Shown one piece after another: positions 27,201 to 39,200 of a DNA stretch of 64,000 bases. The notes beneath the pieces were generated by a model. That model saw only the letters and a program-made list of their open reading frames with translations. It ran no database searches and was not told where the DNA came from. The stretch's first letter is position 1; each line of letters begins with the position of its first letter. The DNA is from Candidatus Omnitrophica bacterium UBA6233 (GTDB taxonomy: Bacteria; Omnitrophota; Gorgyraeia; Gygaellales; Profunditerraquicolaceae): the NCBI GenBank assembly GCA_002440965.1, contig DJWJ01000026.1, positions 81,492-145,491 on the forward strand. Direction: 5' to 3'. A program made the translations under genes and the position numbers.

Positions 27201-30200
27201 CATAGCCTATATATCCAGGGAAGGCTAACTTTCCTTCTTTATCGAGATGCTCAGCCAATATGAATCTCTTAACTAGATTACCTTGTCCATCTTCAGCATT
27301 TTTCACCCCTAACTCTCTGGAATAACAGATAAATTCATCGTTTGCTCCGGAACCATCTTCTCTCAAGCCATAAACTTCAGAAGGCTCCTTAATAATTAAC
27401 ACGCGGGAAAGGCTTATTTCTTTCTGGGGATAATAATACTGGATAGCGTTACCAAGCGTATCCCCAATAGTAGAATCAAGCCGCATTAAACTGGCGCCTT
27501 TATAAATCTCCTGGGCCAAAATATCCCGTTCATTGGAATCTGCCAATTTGGCATCCGGTATCCACTCGGCATTCCCATCCGGTTTTACTAAAAGCAGGTT
27601 ATCCCGATAGATCTCAGCCATTATTGCTTCTCCGCTGGCGTTTAACTCTGCTCCTGTAGACATCATTGCTTTATAGCCGTTTAATAACAAGTTTTCTGCT
27701 TCTTGAGAATTATGGTCATAAGCCGAACAATCAAACCATTTTTGTTCTTCTGTGCCGGATTGGTAATCTTTCTTATGCCAAAGATATTGTTTTCTTGCCG
27801 TATCATAGATTTGATGAGTCCTAAGCTGCATTAATTCTTCCTTAGTAGTCAAAGGAATTCTTCTGGATTGTTCAACCTGAGTTAACATGCCAACAACTCT
27901 CTGTCCCTTGCCTTGCGTATTAAGCTGCTGACCGTCAAAATAAAGCTTCCCTTCTACAAAAGCCAAGGTTGTTCCTAATTCTTCTAGGCCAAGCTTTACA
28001 ATTGCCGGATATTCTACATCAAGATTGTATAACTGCTTAACTTCTGCCGGGAGCAACAAGAGAGTATTTTTAGCTACAGGCTTGATATATTCTTTACCTT
28101 CTATCTTCAGGACAAGGTTATACGCGTCATTATCTTGGCTAATCCTAAAACTGCCAAAATCTTTATCAACTAATGCTTCTGCTATATGAGAAGAGACAAT
28201 GGCTTCTTCGGTTAATTCTACAGGCAACATAGAATCTAAAAAGATAACCAAGCCTTTTTTGGACAAGTAAGTTGCGGTGAGTTCTTTTGATTTTGGCCCC
28301 CAGAGAATTACTTTGCCATCGAAAGTCGTAACGCGCCCGAGCTTTAACTCCGCGGGAATATTAGTCGTAGGCAATTCCCCGGATGGCATGGGCTTGGGGA
28401 ATAAACCCTCAAAATATTTAAATGGATGGTCATCAGGATTAATTATGATGCCTTTTATCTCTTCTTCTCTTTCCTTATCATCGGTTATGCGTAACAACGG
28501 CCCAAATTTTAAACCGACGCCGTCAGCGTCTCCGCCTTTAAACCAGTTGATGCCATACTGCACCTGGGCAGAAACATCTTCTTGGTAAGGAACCGGAATA
28601 TCCAAACCTAAAGTTAAAGATTTGGCTTCATATTTATCATTTATCCCTGCCTCAGCCTTAAACTTCATATCCTTAGGAAGCCCCATTTCAATGAAGCCTT
28701 TTGCTTTTAAAGAACCTTCACCGGCATACATTGCTCTTGCGCCTACGGCTAAATTTCTCCCGATAGGCATCTTGCCTTCTGCCCCCGCATAAGGATAAAA
28801 TTCTTTGGGCGACCATTTGCTGGTATCCCATTCCGGGCGGAAGAAGATTTCCCACATTCTTCCTTTTTCATCTTCGCGGCCAAAGCCAAGGCTGGTATAA
28901 ACAAGCTGCTCTTTCACAAGAAGATCTTTTGACAGCAAGGTTTCATTTCCATCTTCATCATAAGAAGTTATCCCAGCCGCTTCTTCAGCTTTGGTTAATA
29001 CGGCGCCTGCGCTTAATTCGACAAAATATCCCCTTGCTAAATCATCGCGCAAATGCACATCATGGGAATAAACATTATTATCTTCATCCAATGATACATC
29101 CGCGTATCCCAAATAAGTAAAGGACCATTTGCCGTTTGAATAAACAAAGTTGTCCCCTAAGATAAACCTGCGTTCATGCCATTTCTCGAATTCATCCGCT
29201 CCTGTCTCTTCATAGAGAGTCCTATCGGCTATGCCTAAAGCCACAACATTATAAGCGTTGTCTCCAACTGGCGACCTTATGCCTAATCCGCGCTGAAGGG
29301 TTTCAGGCGAGCCGGCATCACGCTTCATCGCGACGGTATAAATGTCAAACTTTACTCCTGAAATCTGCAATATATTGCTGACTTCTGCTGAATTGCCTAA
29401 GTAATTCTTTTCAAGAAAATTCCCTAAATATCCCTGCGGATCCTCGCTCTCAATCAAATCCTTGAGTTCTCTTTCTGTCAATAGAGGTATCCTGACTGCC
29501 TTGCTTAGCTTTTCGCTCTGCTGAAGAACTTTACGCATTTTTTGGTATAAAACTGTCTTTTCCTTCTGGAAGCTGATATCTTTTCTGCTGATGCCTTGCG
29601 CAAAATCCAACATATCATCTCTTGCCGGCAGGAATCTGTTTAAAGTGTTTATACCTGCGCCAATAGTATTTGTGCGAGAATTAAGATATTCTGTCGTCTT
29701 GCCAAGGGTAGCGCCTAGCTTATCTTCTACTTGCGTAAGATATGTTTGAGCTTCTGTTAATGCTTGTTGAGCTTCTCCTTGATAGACTACCGCGCTATTA
29801 TAAACATCGGTTGAACTTTGCAAATATTGGGCAGCTTGCGGGATAAAGGTATTCACTAATTCCGCCCGGCGGGCCGAAGAATTGTTAAGCAGGACTGACC
29901 AATAATCAATATCGGCTTGCGTGCCGCTGGTTAAAGCATCGTTATATTGCGCTTGTGTCCAGGCGATTGAACCATCTTGCGTTGCCGAGCCATCTAAAAC
30001 ATTCAACTCATCGTTAAAAGTATCTAGCCCTGCCTGCGCGCTATCTCTTATATCGCCGTAATAGGCCACGCCATTTTGGGCGCTGGCGAGGTTCGCTTGG
30101 TTATATTGAACGCCGACTTGGGCATCGGAAAGCAATTCCTGGGCTGCTTTAAGCTCTGCGTCAGACCAAGATTGGTTTGCTTTATTAGCATCTTTATACC

Positions 30201-33200
30201 AATCTTCTTTTGACGGAAGCTGGCCTTTTCTCTCCTGCCAATTATTAAGGCCGTTTTGGGCATTGATTACGCCTAAAACTACATTTATAGACTGATCATT
30301 ATTCTGTAATCCCGATAGACGAACTCGGGCATTAGTTAAATCCTGCTGTAACTGGGTAATCTCCGTAGCTTTAGAAGCCAATAAACTGTTATAATAATCT
30401 ACCAGGCCCTGATTGCCCGTAGTCGTGCCATAATTGACTTGCGCCCAATAATTCCTATCTGATATCAACTGTTGCCTCTCTGCTTGGGCTTCTGCTAAAC
30501 TCTGCTGAATCTCTGTAATATCCCCCTGCACCTTAATAACTTCCGCGTTATAAGCAGATTCCGCTTCAGCCAAACCCTGCTGCATAAGGGCAATATTCTT
30601 ATTCACCCAGGCCAATCTATTTGCAAGCCACTCTTCATACCAGGCAATTATCTCCTCCATATACATCTTATTGCTTAAGTCAATCCTTACCCCTTCCTGT
30701 AAATAAGCCCAGTCCTGATAAATCCCACTGAGCAACTGATACGTCTTTCCGGAATCCCTGAATAATTTGGCTGCATTGGCGAGCTCTTTTAAAGAACCAA
30801 GATAATTAGTGATATCCGCCGCAAGCGAATCTACTTTTATTATTTCCGGGTTAGTTGCCTCCGGCTTGCTCTGAATATCCGCTAAAACAGGGATATTCTT
30901 TGCATTGATAATCTCCTCTTCTTCGGTTATTCCTCCTACAGGAGGGACTTTTACCGGCGCTCCATCTATATAACAGTAAACATCTTTATCATCCATATTC
31001 TTGGCATATTCGATTAACCCAACCAATTCGGCAGGCCCTGACTTACCTCCCGCATTTTTAGGAGTATGCCAAAGCTCGTTGACTTCTTTTCCTAAAACAA
31101 TTGGCTCGTATCCGGGGAAGGTAACTTCGCGCTTGTTGCCTACAGTAATCAAGAACTCCTCATTGGTTTTTAATTCTTCGAGTTTCTCTTTGCTGAGAAG
31201 TTCAGAGGTATTATTGTATTTAGAAACAATGGCCTGCGGAGCATTGACTTCAACTTCATTCACAAAGGCAAATTTTCTTCCTTTATAGGTATAGAAATTA
31301 TTTTTTCTGCCTGTGTAGTTTTCATCGTAAGTAATTTTACGGGCCTTGTCTGTTGTTATTTTAATTGTCTTCTTAGCCGAATCATTACTTTGCGTAGCAT
31401 AAACATAGGTATATTGGAACTGCGTGCCTTCGGGTATTTCTTCGGTTGCAATTTTTTCTTCGATAAACCCTATTACTAACCCGTTATCCACTACCGCCAT
31501 AACTTGTTTCCCTGTCTCGCCTTTCTGCATCTTCACGTGAATAAATGCCGGTGTGAATCCGCCGCCGATTATTTCTCCCGTGTATGGATTAACAAGCACC
31601 ACCCTTTTAGTCATCACGGGTTTGTCTTCGGCATTCTTGCTAAACGTATTATCGTCCTCAAGGGGAACGCTAGCCAAAGCTGAGATTCCCAGATCTTCCA
31701 TATTATAAATTATTGAAAAATCCTGCCCGGCCTTACCCTGCCACCCGTAATACTCAACAATTCCCTTTAGCATCGTCTCTAATCTGGCGATATCGCTTGC
31801 GCCTGAGACCCTGACTAATTTATAAGGCTCTTTCTCTTCTGCCGCGTCTGTCTTCCAAAGCCATTGGCCAAATTGTCTCGCATAGCTTTCAGTCTCATAT
31901 CCATATTTAGCCTTATCTTCTTTGCGGACATAGAATCTAGAACCCATCTTGGATGAATCAGAAATTATCTGGTTATTGTAATAAACTCTTTCTTCGCCTG
32001 TAGCGAGGTTAGCCTCAATCCACATATCCTGCGCATTTTCACCTGCTACTGTATTCATATAAGCCTTGGCGGTTTTATAATTCGGGATACGGATTGCGGA
32101 ATATTGCGTAGGAAGTTTACCCTTAAATAGATTATAGACGATCTCATTCAAACACTCACCGGGAAGCCTAAGGTTATAAGAATCCGCCGGCTTTACTCCC
32201 CTGATTTCTTGTTTGTCAGCATCAACCAAAGGCAGATAAACAAACTTTCCTATCCGAGTCTGAATAATGTATACTTTATCGCCGAATAAAGAAGCGTTGG
32301 CAGTAAGCTTAGGAAGTATCCCCTTTAGGCGGTCCTTAAAATCTATGCCTACTTCTACGTCGACAGCCCAAACATCTACGCCCAACATTGTCTTGTCTCC
32401 CAACTTTGCCTTGAATAAGTTGAAAAGCTCTAGGCCGATAAGGTTGGCTCCCGGCACCTTACCTATGCCAAATAATTCAAAGCGAAGAGGAGAATTGTTG
32501 GTTTCTTTTAGAGGAATAATCAATCCGCCGAGATCTTCTTCGAATAATTTTTTATCTTTTCTCTGCATCTCGTTCGCAACATTCTTGTATAGGACCAATG
32601 ACGCTAGATACGGAGAAATACCTCCCTCGATACTGCCATCGATAAATCCTTTTATTATGCTTGCGCTCTCTATTACTGAAGATACCTCTCCGCCCGCGAC
32701 AACGCCCGCATTTATATCGCCAATCTCGCCCAAATTAAATATTGTATTGGAAATTTGGTTTCCAAACCCAAGCGACAATGAGAGCAAGTCCTTTTTATTA
32801 GCGCCTTTCAAATTCTTTAGCGCTTCAAGGCGAGTTTCCCTAAACTGCATACCTTTGGCGCGCAAGCTAGAAGCTTCGGTTTTTATGTATACGGCCTCTA
32901 ACCAGCTCTTGGACTCTAAGTCAAGGTTTACGCCCACATAAGGCTCAATTTCTTTTCTTATCTCTTCAAATTTGCCATCCCAGAATAATCTATCAACCCT
33001 ATCTCTCAATTCGTTGTTAATATTAAAAATGGGTTCTGAAGAACTTCCTTTGGCATTCTGAATATCTTCTTTGGCCTTTTGTATATCTTTCTTAATCTCA
33101 TCAGCGCGGGTCTTCGGCTCACTGGCGCCCCCTTCTTCAATTACCTGGGCTTCTTTAACCGTCTCTGCCGCAGCCGGGCTTAATTCTTTTTCTATCTGCG

Positions 33201-36200
33201 CTAATCTTTTCTGCCTGTCATCTATTCTTGCCTCGAGTTCAGTTATATTAATTTGCGCCTGAGCTAATTTTTCTTTTAGTTCGGCAATTCTGGCCTTATC
33301 TTTTTCTGTAATTTCCACAGGTTTAGCTTCAACCCAAAGTTTCTGCGCTGCCGCGTAAACCAATTTAGGATTACGGTCTATATCCACAAAACCCCAGTGT
33401 TCTTCAGCATTATTGTCTTGCTTGCCGATGCTCCCCTTGGCCTTCCACCATTCATCATTAAACGACATAAAGGTTACGCCGCAAATATCCTTATCGGCGT
33501 TTACCTGCGCAACGATTGCCTCGGCGGTCTCAGCCTGATTTATCTGTCCATTTAAACCAATCGAAGAAACCCCTGTTTCGGCGATATATATAGGCTTTGA
33601 AGAAACTTTCGCCCATGCCTTGGATACTCCGGTTATATTCTTTCCCCGATAAATATTTACCCCTAGGACATCGACGATACGGTCGTATTTTCTAGCTATT
33701 TCTTTATTCGGAATTTCGCCGTGGGCGGTAGAAACCGGATGACTAGAATCTTCCTGATGCGCGCGCTGGACGGCTTTTTCTAACTTTCTATACCAACCCT
33801 CCACTCCGCCTTCTATCCATTCAGGATGCCGGCTGAACAATAGATTATATTCATTGCCAAACTCCCACATTAAAATAGCCGGATGATTTTTATATTTTTG
33901 GATATATTCAATATAATTTCCGGTCTGGATATCTTTTGCCCAATCAAAGCCGATAATTACTCTTATCCCCTCTTTGGCTAACGCATCCAGAACCTCTCCC
34001 GGCACAGGCCTGTAAGTACGAACGGTATTAAATCCTGCCGCCCGCATTAAACTGATATCTTTCTTATACCATTTTAAAAATTCGCTGCCGGAAGAGCTGC
34101 CTTTACTAGCAGGGCTCCAAGTTGTGCCGCGAATAAAATAAGGCTCTCCATTAATCATAATCTGGCTTCCGGAAACTTTTACCGGATAGAATTCTTTAAG
34201 CGGAAGAGATGATGTAAAAACTAAGCCTTGAAGTGATTGTAATTCTTCGCTTAATGCAACTCTCGCGCTTCCTTCTTCGGTTAACTGCTTTTGGAATTCG
34301 GCAAGCTGCTCTTGAATAGCTTCTCTGCCTTTAGCTAACTCTTGAATTTTCTCTGTATCTACAGGAGTTACGGCGGCTGGAGCAGGTTGAATAACTGGCG
34401 CAACCGGAGCTTCCGGTTTCTTGGTTTCAACCGGCTTAGCTTCTTCGGTTACCTTGGCCTCAGCTAACGGGGCTGTTTTTTCGACTTCGGCTGCTTTGGC
34501 TTCAATTGTTTCTGTTTTAACTAGCTGGGCTGCTGCGGGAGCTTCTTCTTGAGGAGCAACTACTGCGGGCGCGCTTACTTGGGATTCGATTTTTCCTAAA
34601 ATTCTTCTTGCGGCGTTCTTTTTATCCTGCGCGAATCTTTTGCCTCTGGCTTCGTTCTTATATTCATCGCCATAAATAGCTTTGTCTTCGGCGTTGATAA
34701 CGGTATTGAGTTTTTCTTTTGCTTCGGCGTTATTGCCTTTACGGTAAGCTGTTTTTCCTTCTTCAAGGGCCTTTAGAATTGAATTTTCTGCTTTCGGCTG
34801 TCCTAGAACATAACCGCGGTTGCCGGCAGGCGGGCCGGTAGTCATTACCGGAGCTTCGGTCTTTTTGGCCGCGACTTCTTCCTTGGGTAATTCTACTTTG
34901 GCTTCGACCTTGGGCTCCTCTACGGCTACGGCTTCTTTGGCAGCGCCGGCATCAACCTTTGACGGAACAGCTGAAGGCACAACCGCTGCTTCTTTGGCCT
35001 CTTTGGAACTCTTGGCAGGTACTTCTTTAGATTCTGCCTGCTGTTCTAAGGCCGTTTTTTCCTGATGGGTAGCGAGTTTTTCCGCGTCATTCACTTGTTC
35101 TTTAGGTTGCTCGGCTTTCTTGGTTTCCGGGACAGTCTTTTCTTTTGCTGGAGCAACTTCAGGAACGGTAACATTAACAATACTTATTCCACTAATAACA
35201 ATGGGACCTACTTCATTAGTATCCGCTGGAGAGTTTGCCAAATAAAACTCTATATAATTTATTGCTTTGAGTATTTCTCTAGGGATCATCTTGCTACCAG
35301 AGGTTAAAATATCAAACCTTCCCTTTACTACGTATTTAAGTTCCTTTATAGGTATCTCAATAATACCTTCTTTATCTAATAAATCTATATCCATATGATA
35401 AAGGCGGAGATCGAAACATCCTCGCCCTTCTTTATTTGTGGTGCTACCTAACCACACAGTCATCTTCTTCGCCTCGGCATTACCTGTATACTTAATAATT
35501 AGTTTTGTGTCTTTATTATAATCAGAAAGGTTCTTTTTCTCAAAGCTGACTTTCCAGCTTACAAAAGCTTTTCTAAACTTTCCAAAATATCCGGGAGTTT
35601 CAGCGGGGAGCTCTAATCCTTGCCCTGTCACTCTTGCTTTTGTGCCTCCCGTAGAAATAGCTTCTGTCAAAATACAGCTATCTTCAACTTGGGTGACAAC
35701 AGCTTCCTTTTTGGCCGCGACTTCTTCCTTGGGTAATTCTACTTTGACTTCGACCTTGGGCTCCTCTACGGCTGCGGCTTCTTTGGCAACGCCGGAATCT
35801 GTCTTAGTGGAACTGGCTTGAACAGCAACGGGAGCCTCTTTAGGCTCTGCTTTTTCCCCGGCTTGTTTATTCTCCTCCTTAACTTCGCTATAAGCAGCCG
35901 ATAACTCCGCGCCAGAGAGAGATGAAAGTGTAAAATTCGACTTCTTTATCTCTTCAGCCTGAGCTAAAGGCGCAAATCCCCAGGCAGCCGCAAAATCTAC
36001 AGAGGCAAACTTTATTGAAGAAAACTGCACAACCATCATCAATCCAAGGAAGAATAAATAAACCGCTTTAATCGGCTTTCTGATAAAACCATTAATAGTA
36101 TCTTTTAATTCCAATATTGAGGCGTAGAGAATATATGAAAAATAAACAGGACATCTTACCGGCTGGAAGAAAAATTCTAATAAAGTATTTACTCCGTGCG

Positions 36201-39200
36201 GCAAGCCAAGATAAGCGCCAAATTCATGGATTATGGTCTTGATTAATTCTTTTGGGTTGTGGATGAATGATTCATTAACGAAGAGGCCTTTCCCGGAGAT
36301 AAAAGCACCATAGATTTTATCCGAAGGCCCGGCGCGGATGCGTCCGGCTGTTTTGATATAATCTATAAATGCATCCACCCTATGATTACCAAATAACCAT
36401 CTAAAGGGCTTCAAGGCCTTCTGTATCTTAGACTCAAACAAAGCAAAATCTAGCTCCTTCAGTGCATCCCACTGATTATTGATTCTGATATTTTCTGCCG
36501 CTGCTTCTTGAGCGGTAACGCCCGGTAGGCGGCGGGCGGAATCGGATGCCGCTTCTTTGGCAAAGCCTTCGATTTTCTTTGCGGCGGCCTGCAATATCTT
36601 ATTCAACCCCTTTGTCTGCTGGTCGATATCCTCTTTCGGCAGACAAAGCAGGCTCTCCAGATAATTGAATACCCCTTCAAACTCTTCTTTATGGCGCTCC
36701 AGAATAGTCATTTGCGCCTTATACTCTCCGGTCAAGGTTTTAGGCATGCTCAGCATAATATCGAGGCCCTTAGATTCAAAGTAATATTTAACAGGCCAAA
36801 ATTCCCTAATAGAAGCCAAATCCCCGCATATAAACACCTTTATGCCGGATGCCTGCGCCCTGATTACGAAATCAAATATGTTCTTAAGCACCAACGGTCT
36901 GACTAGTTCAAAATATTCATGATAAACTTTAGGGTCATTCCTGGATATCCCGTATAAGAAACGGATGTAGTCGTTCGTCCCGAGGCTAAAGAACATGATT
37001 ATTCCTGTGTTAATAAGCTCCTCCGGGTTTTCTACGGCAAGCGGGGTTTCGGCCATTGCGCCTAGCTCAAAAACCTCTCCTTTTATCTCGAGTTCCGCTT
37101 TTGCCTTTTCCAACAAATCCTTTATGAAAACCATTTCCTGCGCTTTCTCAACCATAGGAGCCATTGCCATGAAATTCGCGAATCCGTCATATTCCCTGCA
37201 GATCAATAAGGCTTTCATATCCAGACTGGTCAGCGCTCTTCCTAAAGGATGTTCCAAATAGAATTTATTGCCCTTGTAACGCAAACCTGATAAACTTCCC
37301 GGCCTCTTGTCATACTGGTCATCGTAGAATCTGGGCTTAACCGCCTTGCCGCCTGAGGCCTTCAGGATTTCCCGATAGGATACAGCCTTTCTTCTTAATC
37401 CGGGGAAGAATATACCTTTAAGCATATTCTCCGTTCTTACCAAAGCTATGCCGCTGGCATAAGGAGCATCCTTCAACTGTTGCGGGGTATCACCGTTTAT
37501 CGAAACAGGAAATTCTCCTCTTTCCGTTGCCTGGCGCGCTAAGATATCATAATATTCATTCAACGCTTCTCTCTCCTTCACTTCGGCGGCAAAGACCTCC
37601 ATCATTTCGGGAGAAGGAGAAATAACTATCTCTCTCTGGCGCAGAACGACCTTCTGGCCGTTTTTGAAGTGTTCAATGTCGCTTTTGTTCTTAAGAACAA
37701 AGAAAGGCATCCCTTCGGCTTTGGCGGAATAAACGCAATGCCCGCTGAATATACTGATTATACATTTTAACCGGCCGCCGAAGAATCTTACCAGATCATC
37801 ATACTCAAAAGAAGTAATAAGGTAATCCGCAATTAACGCGATATCCTTCTCCTGCTTATGCTCGATATGCAGATCGATCTCTATCTTGGCGATAAGACAA
37901 TCCGCTGTTGCTTCCAGCGTCCTGCTTATCTCAGTAGACAAGTAATTCCGGATATAAGCTTCACTTTGGCCTTTAAGGAATTCCCTGTAGCCAAAATCCG
38001 CCATCTTCTCCAATGTGCCTAAACGCCCTAGCTGGCTTAAGGTGTCGCTGATCGCCTCTTCCAAGAGGAGGCGCCTGTAGCTTAAATGCCTAGTCTGCCC
38101 CTGTATAATCCCTTCTAGATTCAACCTGGTATTACGCAGGAATTCTTCGATAATCGCGTTAAACGTATCTAAAAGCTCCTCGCCTTTTGCCATCTTGCCG
38201 CTAGCCAGCTTGAAAGATTCCTTATTCTCATTCAACGCAGACAACGAATTATCTATCTGTTTCTTAAGCTCACTGAATCTTTTGTCAACTTCTTTCTTTA
38301 CCTCTTCCCTGACCAAATCGGTAGCGTAGTCGCAACTAAAAAGAAGTTCCCACAGGATGTCTTTTAAACTCCTGACTACCTCTATGAGCGCATGCTTAAT
38401 GGAGCTGTCATCATCAAGATGGGCTGCAGTCTTTCCAAGAGCATCAATCATATCCAGGATAAATGCTTCCGACCACTTGTTCTGGTATTTCTTTTCGTTA
38501 ATCTCCTTGGATATATCTATCTTTTCTTTTGTCAAATCATCATAGAAACACCGGTAAGAATCAAGTATCCCTGCCGAATCATTCTTCTCCAGCTTCCTGA
38601 TTATCGGCTCCATTACCGCTTTTACGGCAGAAATTCTTCTTTGCGTTTCCGCGGCTTTCTGTTCTTCAGAGATCATACCTATATCCGCCAAAGGAATTGA
38701 AAGCGGATCGGTTATACACTGTTTTACGATATCCAACAATGACCTCTCCCCGATAACCTTGCGGGACAATATTTTCCTCTCCTTAGCGTCTAAAATGCTG
38801 ACCAGCGAATCAAGAGTCTCTCCGTTGTAGTTTAACTCGACGGCCTTGGCGATTAACTTCTCCAGCAATTTAACTAGCGGGCTCTGGAACCTGTTAAGCT
38901 TAAGGTGGCCGAATGCAGCAAAGATTCCGTTTTTATCTTCTTCCGCGAGCTTTAAGTATTGAAGAAGGAACTCATAATTCATTAACACCCTAAGCGCCAT
39001 TATCTTTTCTACGTCCAGGCCTTTGCCTCTTAACACCACTACCTGTAATTCCTTTGAGTTATTTGCGGTTCCGTTTAAAGAAGCTGGTATTCTTACCTCA
39101 GCTAACCGGGCGGCTTGGATGGCAAAAATTTCATCATTTGAAATATGAATGCGGGGATTTTGTTTGTGAAGTGCTTGTTCTAAATCTTCGTGTTCATTTA

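Larger units (their letters stand above)
34260..35930 (-). other. CBM-like beta-sandwich between Ala/Pro/Glu/Lys linkers
   Basis: A predicted beta-sandwich (about 35.66-35.16 kb; YFGKFRKAFVSWKVSFEKK, then TKLIIKYTGNAEAKKMTVWL and INYIEFYL) resembles CBM4/9- or CIA30-type carbohydrate-binding folds. It is flanked on both sides by low-complexity Ala, Glu, Pro and Lys linkers with repeated VEEPKVE and VELPKEEVAAKK units. A short TPR-like helical pair lies near 34.7 kb (LEEGKTAYRKGNNAEAKEKL). The arrangement linker, binding module, linker, catalytic domain is typical of secreted carbohydrate-active enzymes, and a glycoside hydrolase follows. Confidence 0.5.

Noticed and set aside
28277..28588. 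Possible separate gene in the beta-rich region
   Set aside because: It is on the strand opposite the giant gene and has no motif; the giant frame is continuous here with typical secreted-protein composition.
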